DNA of 64,000 bases from Moorella sp. E308F (GTDB taxonomy: Bacteria > Bacillota > DSM-521 > Neomoorellales > Neomoorellaceae). The DNA lies in contig NZ_BJKN01000001.1 in NCBI RefSeq assembly GCF_006538365.1, forward strand, positions 186,001 through 250,000. Direction: 5' to 3'. Shown here piece by piece: positions 51,947 to 60,858 of this stretch. The position numbers were made by a program, and so were the translations under genes. Below the pieces are notes generated by a model. That model ran no database searches and was not told where the DNA came from. It worked only from the letters and a program-made list of their open reading frames with translations. Position 1 is the stretch's first letter; each line of letters starts with the position of its first letter.

Positions 51947-53434
51947 TTATTTACCTCCCAGGACAACGCTGGCTGCGCCCTGCAGTAATTGATTTAGCGG
52001 GGCCGGTACATGTATCCCCAGCCCGGCCATGAGCACGAACAGGATCCCGATGGGCAACAAGCACAGCCACCCGGCGTCACCCCGGGGGAGGTCCTCCGGA
52101 GGAAAACCGAGTACCGTGTCGCTTATAAGGATAATAAATGCGACAAAAACGATCACCAGAAGGACAAGAAAGAGTATCATCGGCCAGAAATACCCACCTT
52201 GCAGTCCGGCCGCCAGGGTCATAAACTCGCTTACGAAGATGCTGAAAGGCGGTGCACCGACCACAGCAAGAAGGCCGGCCATGAACATAAAACCAGTAAA
52301 GGGGGCCACCTTTAGCATTCCCCGGATCTTCTGGGCGTCCCTGGTACCATACTTGCGAGCCACATTGCCCACCGTGCAGAACAAAAGGGATTTAGTGAGG
52401 CTATGGTTGATGACGTGAAAGAGCGCGGCAAGTATTCCCAGCGGCCCTCCTGCGCCCAGACCGGTGGCGATGATGCCTACATGCTCAACACTACTGTAAG
52501 CCAGCTTCCTTTTAATGTCGTTCTGCACCAGGATGAAGAAAGCCGCGACACCCACCGAGAGAAGGCCGAAGATGAGGAGCAGGGTCTGGGGGAATTCCTT
52601 GCCGACGGCCTGCAAGGTAATGGGATAATATCTTAATATACCAAATAACACGCACTTCATCAGTACACCCGACAGCAGGGCGCTAACCGGGCTCGGGGCC
52701 TCGCTGTAGGTGTCAGGCAACCAGGTGTGCATAGGAACCAGGCCGACCTTGGCGCCGTAACCGATCAAGATGAAGACAAAGGCCAGTTTCATCACCTGCG
52801 GGTCGAGTCCCCGGGCCATCCCTGCTAACTCAGTCCATAGCATCGCCCTGTGGGCGTCCTGCACCACAGCAAAGGCACTGGAGTAGGTCAGGATGGTCCC
52901 GTACAGGGCAAAGGCCAGGCCGACGCTACAGATCAGGACGTACTTCCAGACAGCTTCCGCCGCAGTCTTGTGTTTATAGAACCCGACCAGGAAGGCCGAG
53001 CCCAGGGTGGTTGCTTCTATCGCAACCCACATAATAGCAATATTGTTAGATATAGCAGCAAAAACCATCGTCAACAAAAGTAGATGGTAAAAACCGTAGT
53101 AAGAGCAGACGCCCTTCGCATCAACCCGGCCCTGCGCCAGGTCATGTCGCAAATATCCTATAGAATAAAAACCGTCCAGAAACCCTACCACCCCGATGAT
53201 AAGAACCAGGAGCGCCGTGAGGCCGTCGGCGTAGAGCATCCCGTCCAGGGCCAGCAGCGTTTGTCCCCTCAGGACATACTGCACCAGCAGCAAGGAGAGA
53301 AGAGCCACGCTGCTAATCCCGGCCAAGTGCACAACCTCCACCATGCGCCGGGACCTTATCCCAAAAGCGATCAGGGCCGTTCCAAGGGGCACCGCGGGCA
53401 AGTAGTATAAAATATTCTCCCCCACTTCTATCAC
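51947..53434 (-). CDS. hyfF: Antiporter-like membrane subunit HyfF
   Basis: This 495-residue protein has ~14 membrane helices and the family signatures YGAKVGLVPMHTWLPD, PSPVSALLSGVLMKC and NHSLTKSLLFCTVGN, which include the conserved Lys residues of proton paths in complex I antiporter subunits. It is HyfF-like by position after hyfE. It starts 1 bp before the hyfE stop region, so translation is coupled. Confidence 0.87.
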   Translation of the reverse strand: MIEVGENILYYLPAVPLGTALIAFGIRSRRMVEVVHLAGISSVALLSLLLVQYVLRGQTLLALDGMLYADGLTALLVLIIGVVGFLDGFYSIGYLRHDLAQGRVDAKGVCSYYGFYHLLLLTMVFAAISNNIAIMWVAIEATTLGSAFLVGFYKHKTAAEAVWKYVLICSVGLAFALYGTILTYSSAFAVVQDAHRAMLWTELAGMARGLDPQVMKLAFVFILIGYGAKVGLVPMHTWLPDTYSEAPSPVSALLSGVLMKCVLFGILRYYPITLQAVGKEFPQTLLLIFGLLSVGVAAFFILVQNDIKRKLAYSSVEHVGIIATGLGAGGPLGILAALFHVINHSLTKSLLFCTVGNVARKYGTRDAQKIRGMLKVAPFTGFMFMAGLLAVVGAPPFSIFVSEFMTLAAGLQGGYFWPMILFLVLLVIVFVAFIILISDTVLGFPPEDLPRGDAGWLCLLPIGILFVLMAGLGIHVPAPLNQLLQGAASVVLGGK

Positions 53435-54085
53435 CTAACCCTTTAGTAGTGTGAACTTATCCGTATCCAGGGTGTCGAAGACCTTGAAGAGGCGCCTGGC
53501 GATGATAGTCATGATCAGGACCGCAAAAACCGCATCGGTCAGGATGCCGATTTCTACTGTCTCGGGGGCGTTATAAGCCATGATGGCCAGGGTCAAATGC
53601 GAGCCGTTTTCCATCAGGCAATAGCCCAATATCTGCTTGAGGGCATTTCTTCTAGCAAGTATGCAGAGCAACCCGAGGAGAAAATGGGCTATAGAAACCG
53701 CCAGCGCAACCTTCAACTTTAGTACCGCATGCATATGAAAAGGCTCGACTATCACGAACGATAAAGCCACCAGGCCCACCGCAAGAAAAACAGACGAGCT
53801 TGTCTCCAGTGCCGGCCCCTCCTCTTCCTGGTTCCCTACCGTTTTGAGGGTCCTGATGATGAGATAGGGCACCAGGAAGGTCTTGGTGATGAGGGCAGTA
53901 ATGGACCAGATGTACAGCGGTTCCGCCTGCATAAATACGGCCAGGGACAGAAAAATCGCCACCAGGACCAGGGACTGGATACTGTACATGTACGCCGCCC
54001 TCCGGAGCTTTCTGGTTTCCACCACCAGCATCGAGGTCAGGATGAGCAGCACAGCCAGGGCGTTGACTACGCTGGTACCGGACAC
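53435..54085 (-). CDS. hyfE: Membrane subunit HyfE (NuoK-like)
   Basis: This 216-residue membrane protein has about seven helices. Its C-terminal half is NuoK-like, with ALKQILGYCLMENGSHLTLA. It matches HyfE, which lies between the NuoH-like and antiporter-like subunits in hydrogenase-4 complexes and contributes to the ion-translocating channel. Starts ~23 bp after hyfC. Confidence 0.85.
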   Translation of the reverse strand: MSGTSVVNALAVLLILTSMLVVETRKLRRAAYMYSIQSLVLVAIFLSLAVFMQAEPLYIWSITALITKTFLVPYLIIRTLKTVGNQEEEGPALETSSSVFLAVGLVALSFVIVEPFHMHAVLKLKVALAVSIAHFLLGLLCILARRNALKQILGYCLMENGSHLTLAIMAYNAPETVEIGILTDAVFAVLIMTIIARRLFKVFDTLDTDKFTLLKG

Positions 54086-54108
54086 TATCAGATCCCCTCC
54101 CGCTTCTA

Positions 54109-55050
54109 TTAAACATTGGCCAGGTAGAAAACGAAGGACAGCAAGGCTATGCCGAAAGCCGCCCAGGTTACTGCGGGGGCCTTAAAAAGGAGTAATCTGG
54201 CCATGCTGTTTTCCAGCAGGGCAGCGATAACGTAAAAACCGGCAACCTTCAATAAAAAGACAGCCGTGGATACCAGGAGGGAGGAAGTACTGACCACCGC
54301 CGCGCTCCCATAGGGGAAGAAAACGGCCAGAAACAGGGCGATCACCACAACCTGCTTCATATATAAACCCCATTTCAGGAGGGCCAGGGAGCGACCGGAA
54401 TATTCCGTAAGGGGTCCCTCCTGGATTTCCTGTTCTGCTTCCGCCAGGTCAAAGGGCAGCTTGCCGGTTTCGATGAAGGTGGCGACAGCAAAGGAAGCCA
54501 TGGCCAACCAGACTGCCGGGCTAAAATATGATATCTCACCGGCCGCCACCTTCTGGCTGATTGTTCCCAGATCGGTCGTCCCGGCGAGAAGGGCGACCAC
54601 AAACAGCACCAGGATAATAGTTGGCTCTACGAGCACGGCCAGGGCCATCTCCCGGCTGGCCCCTATTCCGGCGAACCCGCTGCCGGAATCCAGACCTGCA
54701 AGGGCAAAGAAGAAGCGGACCACGGTGAACAGGTAAACGACAGCGATGAGATCAGCGGCCATCCCCAGGGGCGACTGCAGGGTTAAAATCGGAATCACCA
54801 TGGCAACGAGCAGGGTGGTTGCCATAACCACATAGGGAGTAAACCGGAAGACCCAGCTGGTCTGGGCAGGCACCACCTCTTGCCTTTTGATGAGTTTGAA
54901 GATATCCCGGTAGTTCTGCAAAATACCGGGACCTTTCCTGGAGTGCAGCTTTGCCCTTAAAGTGCGGGAAAAGCCCGTAAAAAGAGGCGCTACCAGCAGG
55001 ACGAGCAAGGCCTGCGCCAGGCCGATGGGGAGCAACTCGTTACCGGGCAT
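54109..55050 (-). CDS. hyfC: Membrane subunit HyfC/HycD (NuoH-like)
   Basis: This 313-residue membrane protein has ~8 helices and NuoH signatures: RAKLHSRKGPGILQNYRD near the N-terminus and ETGKLPFDLAEAEQEIQEG with the acidic residues that couple redox to ion movement. It anchors the hydrophilic arm (HyfG/H/I) to the membrane. Starts 12 bp after hyfB. Confidence 0.92.
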   Translation of the reverse strand: MPGNELLPIGLAQALLVLLVAPLFTGFSRTLRAKLHSRKGPGILQNYRDIFKLIKRQEVVPAQTSWVFRFTPYVVMATTLLVAMVIPILTLQSPLGMAADLIAVVYLFTVVRFFFALAGLDSGSGFAGIGASREMALAVLVEPTIILVLFVVALLAGTTDLGTISQKVAAGEISYFSPAVWLAMASFAVATFIETGKLPFDLAEAEQEIQEGPLTEYSGRSLALLKWGLYMKQVVVIALFLAVFFPYGSAAVVSTSSLLVSTAVFLLKVAGFYVIAALLENSMARLLLFKAPAVTWAAFGIALLSFVFYLANV

Positions 55051-55062
55051 CTTTCTCTCCTC

Positions 55063-57084
55063 CTATCTGACCGTTGCTACCAGCAGGACTACGAGCGTTA
55101 CGATTATATACAGGCAATACAGCCGGACATTCCCTATCTGGAGGGCTTGCACCCGTTTACCCAGACGTACCGTACCCCGTAACAGGGGACCGTAGAGGTA
55201 ATCTTTCCACAGCGACTCCACACGGGCGACGTAGACCACTGCTTCCTTGCCATACGCCGCAATGGTATAGCCCGGCCCCGCGAGGGTGGTCCTTAGCAAA
55301 TAGGCCGGGCGGAAAAGCACCCTTAATGGCTGGGCAAAGGCGGTAGCCGCGTACACCATCCGCGGTGAGTATTTATATCCGCATGCCCACGGCTCGGCAT
55401 CGATCCGCCGCCCGGCCTGCATCCCACCTTGCATCCCGGCAATTAACAGGGGTAACGTGACAAACCCCACCAGGAGAAGGGCAAGGAGGGGCGGGGAAAG
55501 CACCGCCCGGGCGCTGCTTGCCGGAAATACCAGCAGCCCGTCACTTACCCGGACCGGAGAGGCGCCCAGCAACGCCGCGGCCACATTGCCAATATAAGGA
55601 GCAACAACCGGTGCGCCCAGCCCGAGGGCAATGCAGCCAACCGCTAAAATCGCCGTCCCGGCAAGCATCGGCACCGGCACTTCCCTGGCCTCCCGGGCGC
55701 GATTGCTGCGCCAGGGACCGGTAAAAGTGACCCCATAAGCTTTTACAAAGCACATCGCCGCCAGGGCGCCCGTTAGAGCGAGCATAATTGCCAAAAGGGG
55801 TGACAGCACTTTGACCGCCAGGAAGCTGCTGGTGCTCGCCATTAACAGGGACTGGTATATAAACCATTCACTGACAAAACCGTTGAGAGGGGGAATAGCC
55901 GCGATGGCCAGAGCGCCGGTCAAAAAAGCCAATCCGGTCCACGGCATTCGCCTGGCCAGCCCGCCCATCTCCTCCATGTTTTTGGTGTGGAGGCGATAGA
56001 TTACCGAGCCTGCCCCGAGAAAAAGGAGGCCTTTAAAGGCAGCATGGTTTACCAGGTGATAGAGCCCCGCCAAGATGCCGAGCATTCCCAGAACGGGTTC
56101 TCCCCTGGCTATGCCAATCATGCCAGCACCGATGCCCATCAGGATGATCCCCACGTTTTCGATACTGGAATAGGCCAGCAGCAGCTTGAGATCATTTTCA
56201 TTTATTGCATAAAGCACACCCAGAACCGCCGAGATTGCTCCGAAGGCCAGGACCGTAAGGCCCCACCACCAAACGGAAGCGCCGAGGAAATCGACACTGA
56301 CCCTGAGTATGCCGTAGATAGCGGTTTTAATCATTACACCCGACATGAGGGCGGAAACGTTGGAAGGAGCCGCAGGGTGAGCCCGCGGCAGCCAGAAGTG
56401 GAGTGGCATAATACCGGCTTTGGCCCCGAACCCGAAGAAAGCCAGCAAGAAGGCCAGGTGTTTGGTAGCCGGCGGAAGGTTTGCATTGCGGAAGGAAGCA
56501 AAATCAAAGGTGCCCGTATAGACGAAAAATATAATAAATGACAGCATAATCATTACTTCCCCGGCATGGGCCACCAGGAAATAGATAAATCCGGCATTGA
56601 CACTCTCCGGGTTTTCCTGGTCGAAACTAACCAGGAAATAGGAAACCAGGGTCATCAGCTCCCAAAAAACGAGAAAATAGAAGGCGTCGCCGCTAGCAAC
56701 CACCAGGACCATGGACGCAAGGAAAATGTTATTCAAAAAGCCCAGTACCCCGGCGCCCCTCCCGGCATACTCCTCCTGATAAGCAAGGGAGTAAATAGCT
56801 GTAGCGGCGGCCAGCAGCGAAATGACCAGCACCATAAAGGCAGAAAGGAGATCGACCCGGATAACAAAGGGCGCAAAGGGAATAAACCCCGCCGCTGCCA
56901 TTGTAAAGCCCGTACCACGAGCGAAGACCGGGATGGCCGCAGCCATCCCGGCACTCGCTGCCACAAAGGCGCTTATTCCTGAAGTATAGTTGGCAATTTT
57001 ACCGGCTCTGTTCAGCGCCAGGGAGGCAACTGCTCCGGCGACATACAGGAGAATGGACAGCAGAAATAACTGCTGAACGATCAT
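55063..57084 (-). CDS. hyfB: Long antiporter-like membrane subunit HyfB (HycC/NuoL-like)
   Basis: This 673-residue protein (E. coli HyfB is about 672) has ~16 helices. Key residues are seen in FWELMTLVSYFLV (Glu), GAKAGIMPLHFWLPRAHP (Lys), SGVMIKTAIYGI (Lys) and NHAAFKGLLFLGAG. The C-terminal ~150 residues extend beyond the antiporter core, as in HycC/HyfB. ATG 57084 follows GGAGG at 9-base spacing. A 126-bp gap with a hairpin separates it from cooF. Confidence 0.92.
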   Translation of the reverse strand: MIVQQLFLLSILLYVAGAVASLALNRAGKIANYTSGISAFVAASAGMAAAIPVFARGTGFTMAAAGFIPFAPFVIRVDLLSAFMVLVISLLAAATAIYSLAYQEEYAGRGAGVLGFLNNIFLASMVLVVASGDAFYFLVFWELMTLVSYFLVSFDQENPESVNAGFIYFLVAHAGEVMIMLSFIIFFVYTGTFDFASFRNANLPPATKHLAFLLAFFGFGAKAGIMPLHFWLPRAHPAAPSNVSALMSGVMIKTAIYGILRVSVDFLGASVWWWGLTVLAFGAISAVLGVLYAINENDLKLLLAYSSIENVGIILMGIGAGMIGIARGEPVLGMLGILAGLYHLVNHAAFKGLLFLGAGSVIYRLHTKNMEEMGGLARRMPWTGLAFLTGALAIAAIPPLNGFVSEWFIYQSLLMASTSSFLAVKVLSPLLAIMLALTGALAAMCFVKAYGVTFTGPWRSNRAREAREVPVPMLAGTAILAVGCIALGLGAPVVAPYIGNVAAALLGASPVRVSDGLLVFPASSARAVLSPPLLALLLVGFVTLPLLIAGMQGGMQAGRRIDAEPWACGYKYSPRMVYAATAFAQPLRVLFRPAYLLRTTLAGPGYTIAAYGKEAVVYVARVESLWKDYLYGPLLRGTVRLGKRVQALQIGNVRLYCLYIIVTLVVLLVATVR

Positions 57085-57171
57085 TTAGCCTTACCTCCCG
57101 CCCCTCTAAATGACACTACATCAGCAACAACAGCACTTCTTCCGAGCTTGCTCAGTTTCAAGCCACGAAGC

Positions 57172-57188
57172 GGGGAAGGGGCTTCCCC
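57172..57188 (-). other. Hairpin in the cooF-hyfB intercistronic gap
   Basis: GGGGAAG/CTTCCCC pair across a 3-base loop in the only long gap (126 bp) among the structural genes. There is no T run, so it is more likely a processing or stability element than a terminator. It could set a different ratio of CODH to hydrogenase mRNA. Confidence 0.45.
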
Positions 57189-57210
57189 ACCCCGCCCCTG
57201 CCCTGAACCG

Positions 57211-57696
57211 CTATCTAAATGAAACAGCGGCCGCCAGGCGCCGTTCGGCTTCAAACTCCTCCACGGTCTGGAAGACCAGGGCCCCGGTGGGGCAGGCTCG
57301 CACACAGGCCGGTACGCCCTCCTCATCCAGGCACTCCCGGTCGCACTTTACGGCCTTACCTTCGCCCCGGCCCACTGCACCGAAGGGGCAGGCCATGGCA
57401 CACATCCAGCAACCGATGCACCGGCGCAAGGCGACCACGTTGACGCCGTCTTCCCGCCTGTGCATCGCGCCGGTGATGCAGACGGCCACGCAAGGCGGCT
57501 CCTCGCATTGCCGGCAGACGGCCGGAGCTTTCACCCTGCCTACCTGGTCCACATAGAGGCGCTTCTGCGGCCTTTCGCCCCCCAGTAGGGCTCCAAACAG
57601 ATTCCGGGCCGCGGTGTGGCTCACGGCGCAAGCCAGCTCACAGGAACGGCAGCCCGTACACCGTTCATAACGAACAAAGATCTCCTTCCGTTTCAT
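57211..57696 (-). CDS. cooF: Four-cluster ferredoxin subunit linking CO dehydrogenase to hydrogenase (CooF/HycB/HyfA-like)
   Basis: This 161-residue protein has four Cys groups: CTGCRSCELAC, CRQCEEPPCVAVC, CIGCWMCAMACPFGAV and a CDRECLDE..ACVRACP set, making about four [4Fe-4S] clusters. It is a member of the CooF/HycB/HyfA family that connects an electron-donating dehydrogenase to a membrane hydrogenase. It overlaps cooS by 4 bp (ATGA), so the two are translated together, which argues that CooS is its partner. Confidence 0.92.
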   Translation of the reverse strand: MKRKEIFVRYERCTGCRSCELACAVSHTAARNLFGALLGGERPQKRLYVDQVGRVKAPAVCRQCEEPPCVAVCITGAMHRREDGVNVVALRRCIGCWMCAMACPFGAVGRGEGKAVKCDRECLDEEGVPACVRACPTGALVFQTVEEFEAERRLAAAVSFR

Positions 57697-59627
57697 CGCC
57701 GGGCACCTCCCGGGACGTTGAGCCCCAGACCGGCCCGGCGCTCGTCGATGGCCGCCAGGAGCTTCTGGCCCGCAGACTCGGGATCGGGTTCCACGATGAA
57801 GTAACCGCCGGTCAAGTCCCGGACTTTATCCGTCAGCACCTGGGTGACGTAGCGGCTACCAACCACCGGCAACATGACCCCCACGTGGGTGGGGATACCG
57901 AGGGTCACCGCCCAGGTGCCGATGGCGACCGCTTTTTCAGCCGTCGCCTCAGGGGCCGAAGCGACCACGGGAAGTTGATCCGTGTCCACACCCAGCCGGT
58001 TGGCCAGGGGCACCGCCAGGGCCACCGCCCGCGAGGTGTCCACGCAGGAGCCCACGTGCAGCACCGGCGGCAGGGGCCCGCCCAGGCCGTTGGCCTCGCC
58101 GATGGCCGTCAGGACCGCCTTCAAGCCTTCCCCGCACACCTCATCCACACTGGCCGGATCCATAAACCCGTGGCGCATGAGCGCCCCCGCGCCGCAGCCG
58201 GAGGCTAAAACCAGCACGTTCTCCTTCAGGAGGCGGCGGGCCATGGTGACGAAGTTCCTATCTTGCGGAACCTTGACGTTGTTGCATCCGCAGAAGAGGC
58301 ACACCCCGCGAATGTTGCCGGCGACGATGTTGTCAAGCAAAGGCTTAAGGGGATCGTCGGCATTCAACTTAGAGAGGGCGTTTATGATGGCTTCCGCGGA
58401 GAAACCCGCCACCACTTTGGACCTGTTCTGCGGTATGTCCACCGGCTTACCCCGGCGCCGGATGAAGGCCTCGATGGCGTGGCGAATGATCTCCCGGGCG
58501 ATCTCTTTAGCCCTTTCTTCCGCGAAGGGGATGTGGATCGCACCGGGGATCTTCATGGTTTCCATGGTGGTGATCAGCCTGGTCCCCATGCACTCTGCCA
58601 CCGTAGCGAGAGAGGGCATGATGCACTGGTAATCCATCACGACGGCATCGAGGGCGCCGGTGATCAGGGCCATCTCCTGGCTGAGCGAATGGGTGCAGGA
58701 CGGAATGCCGTGGCGCATCAGCACCTCGTTGCCGGTGCAGCAGATGCCCACCACATTCACACCCCCGGCGCCGGCTGCCTTGGCTTCCGGCTTCATCTCT
58801 TCGGCTACTTGGACGATGATTTCGGATAAAACCGGGTTGTGGCCGTGGACCGCCACGTTAACCATGTCCGCTTTGAGGACCCCTAAATTGGCCTCACTGA
58901 CCACGGGCTGGGGCGTGCCGAAGAGGATGTCGGACAAGTCGGTACCCATGTGGCAACCCGCAAAGTCCGCAAGGGAGCAACGTATCCCCGCCTGGAGGAG
59001 GTTAATCGGGTCTGCGTCACAGCCGTAATGCGTCCGGTGCATAATATCGGCGATCTCGTAGTCTATCCCCTTAGGCATCAAGCCTCGTTCCATAAGGAGC
59101 TTGCTCCGCTTCTCGGTCACCGTGGTGGCCACCCACGTGACCGGCGCTTCCGTTGCTTTCTCGTTAAAGTCCGCCAGAGCCGCCTCGGCAACGGCCAGGC
59201 CAATCTCGGCCTCGCTCCTGCCTTTTGTGGGAATGCCGAGACGTTCAGCCACTTTGCGGAGCTTGGCTTTGTCTTTAATGGCGTAGTCCGGTGCCTTACC
59301 CCGAACCGCCTTTTTCAAGGTGTGGGCAATGTGCTTCGCATGGCCCGAGTGGGACGCCCCGCCGGCCGCGATGGCGCGATCCAGGCCTCGCGCGACGATG
59401 ACGTCCGCCGTAGCCCCGCAAATCCCCGCCTTGGGCTCGCCACCAAAAGGATCTATACGGCAGGGGCCCTGCAGGCAGTGCCGGCAACACAGCCCGGTTT
59501 CCCCAAAGCCGCACTGGGGAAGCATCGCCTGGTAGCGATCCCAGACCGTCTCCACCTCCAGGCGCCCGGCCTTTTCCACCATTTCGCAAACCGCCGGGTC
59601 CAGAGAAACCTTACACGACTTGGCCAT
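57693..59627 (-). CDS. cooS: Monofunctional nickel CO dehydrogenase catalytic subunit
   Basis: This 644-residue enzyme oxidises CO with water to CO2, 2 H+ and 2 electrons. With ATG 59627 (9 bases after GGAGG) the D- and B-cluster cysteines fall at 39, 47, 48, 51, 56 and 70, the same numbers as in the Carboxydothermus CooSII enzyme. C-cluster ligands are also present: His261 (AVHGHN), Cys in GICCTGN (~296), YQCIMP (~335), FCGC (~446), SGCGAG (~478) and GSCVD (~528). No acetyl-CoA synthase is in the window, so this is not the bifunctional complex. Confidence 0.96.
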   Translation of the reverse strand: MAKSCKVSLDPAVCEMVEKAGRLEVETVWDRYQAMLPQCGFGETGLCCRHCLQGPCRIDPFGGEPKAGICGATADVIVARGLDRAIAAGGASHSGHAKHIAHTLKKAVRGKAPDYAIKDKAKLRKVAERLGIPTKGRSEAEIGLAVAEAALADFNEKATEAPVTWVATTVTEKRSKLLMERGLMPKGIDYEIADIMHRTHYGCDADPINLLQAGIRCSLADFAGCHMGTDLSDILFGTPQPVVSEANLGVLKADMVNVAVHGHNPVLSEIIVQVAEEMKPEAKAAGAGGVNVVGICCTGNEVLMRHGIPSCTHSLSQEMALITGALDAVVMDYQCIMPSLATVAECMGTRLITTMETMKIPGAIHIPFAEERAKEIAREIIRHAIEAFIRRRGKPVDIPQNRSKVVAGFSAEAIINALSKLNADDPLKPLLDNIVAGNIRGVCLFCGCNNVKVPQDRNFVTMARRLLKENVLVLASGCGAGALMRHGFMDPASVDEVCGEGLKAVLTAIGEANGLGGPLPPVLHVGSCVDTSRAVALAVPLANRLGVDTDQLPVVASAPEATAEKAVAIGTWAVTLGIPTHVGVMLPVVGSRYVTQVLTDKVRDLTGGYFIVEPDPESAGQKLLAAIDERRAGLGLNVPGGARR

Positions 59628-59803
59628 CAGCATCGACCTCCTTGAGGAATATGCGGCAACGCCGCAGGATTGTAAACTTTATTACCTGCTTTCATATCAA
59701 AGCGTCAGCGGCCTTCCGTCCGGTCAACTTCCTGCAACTACTGCAGCCCTGAAAACGCGGGGAGTAAAACCAGGGAACGGAGGGTTTCTGCAGCAACTAT
59801 TCC

Positions 59804-59819
59804 TGCTGCACTCGTGCCC
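59804..59819 (-). promoter_or_regulatory. Second sigma-54-like promoter, upstream of cooS, with overlapping dyad
   Basis: The minus strand reads GGGCACG, 4 bases, CAGCA, with the invariant GG and GC exactly 10 bases apart. It would give a ~165-base leader to cooS. A perfect dyad TGCAGCA-N8-TGCTGCA (59789-59810) covers its -12 to +1 region. The remaining 203-bp cooC-cooS gap has no gene. Confidence 0.5.
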
Positions 59820-59836
59820 ATTATCACATGTCACAC

Positions 59837-60646
59837 CTAACCTCCACCTTTTATTTTTATGGTTATATTTGTTCCCCCTATGTCCGGGGCAATAGCCCGT
59901 CGGTTTAGCACCCTGGCAGCCAGCTCGGCAATACCTGCTGCGGTAAAAGACTGCTCACCGGTAAAACCAGCAGCTTGATCTAAAATTTCTGCTTGGAAGG
60001 GTATCAGGCCGATGACATCGTCCGGCGGCAGGTGGCTGAGGATAAATTCCTTATCCCGGGGTTGACGCAATTTGTTGCCTACAAACTTTATTCGCTTAAT
60101 ACCAAGTTCAGCGGCCAGTTTTTGGACGACCCGGGCGGTCTGGACGCTGACCAGGGTGGGCTCGGTAATAATCAACATCAGATCTACCCCCCGGGCCGTA
60201 CCCCGGGTCAGGTGCTCGATGCCAGCCCCCATATCCAGGACCACCATTTCCCGGTGTTTTAGGATTAGGGCATTAACCATGGCATTTAAGACGGCATTTT
60301 CCCGGCAATAGCAGGTCGATCCCCCGGGCTTGATGGCTCCCATTTTCAGAAAAAGGATATTTCCGTTCTTTATGGTATAATCTTGCAGCAGGCTATCTAC
60401 TTCCGGGTTTAGAGAAAAGAAGGCGCCGCTGCCGCCGGTGCGCTCGGCAAGCAATTCTCGCATCTCCACGATAGGTTTAATGGTACCGAGCCTTTCCTCG
60501 GGGAGCCCCAGAACCATACCCAGGCTGGTATCGGGATCGGCATCGACGGCGTATACCTGGTAACCCTGCCGGGCAAAATATTTAATTAAGCCGGCAGCGA
60601 TAGTGGTCTTGCCGACACCACCTTTCCCGGAAATGGCCAGCTTCAC
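59837..60646 (-). CDS. cooC: CO dehydrogenase nickel-insertion ATPase CooC
   Basis: This 269-residue MinD-type ATPase has deviant Walker A GKGGVGKTT and the CxC motif in STCYCREN, which binds Ni or Zn at the dimer interface of CooC. VVLDMGAGIEHL is the Walker B-like region. It loads nickel into the C-cluster of CooS. The start is GTG 60646, 7 bases after GGAGG. It is the first gene of the operon and lies ~190 bases downstream of a consensus sigma-54 promoter. Confidence 0.94.
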   Translation of the reverse strand: MKLAISGKGGVGKTTIAAGLIKYFARQGYQVYAVDADPDTSLGMVLGLPEERLGTIKPIVEMRELLAERTGGSGAFFSLNPEVDSLLQDYTIKNGNILFLKMGAIKPGGSTCYCRENAVLNAMVNALILKHREMVVLDMGAGIEHLTRGTARGVDLMLIITEPTLVSVQTARVVQKLAAELGIKRIKFVGNKLRQPRDKEFILSHLPPDDVIGLIPFQAEILDQAAGFTGEQSFTAAGIAELAARVLNRRAIAPDIGGTNITIKIKGGG

Positions 60647-60842
60647 TTGAACACCTCCTCTGTTCTGCTTCTCTTCTGTCCCTTGCTAAACAAGGCTAAC
60701 GCAGACATTATCCATACCAAAGGCCTTTACTTCACTCTGGCAATGGCCTTAAGTAAATTAGGTAAAAAGGTATAAAATCGAAGTTATAAAATCAAGTGTT
60801 TAACCAAGATGAAATAACGCAAAAGCTACCTTTGTGTTCTAT

Positions 60843-60858
60843 AGCAAAAAGCGTGCCA
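60843..60858 (-). promoter_or_regulatory. Consensus sigma-54 (-24/-12) promoter of the cooC-cooS-hyf-hyp operon
   Basis: The minus strand reads TGGCACG-CTTT-TTGCT, a perfect match to the sigma-54 consensus with GG and GC 10 bases apart. Transcription would start near 60831, ~185 bases before cooC. It directly abuts the T run of the regulator's terminator. Confidence 0.88.

Noticed and set aside
57693-59627. CooS as part of the acetyl-CoA synthase complex
   Set aside because: No acsB or corrinoid protein gene is adjacent; the neighbours are cooC and a CooF-like gene, which fits the monofunctional enzyme.
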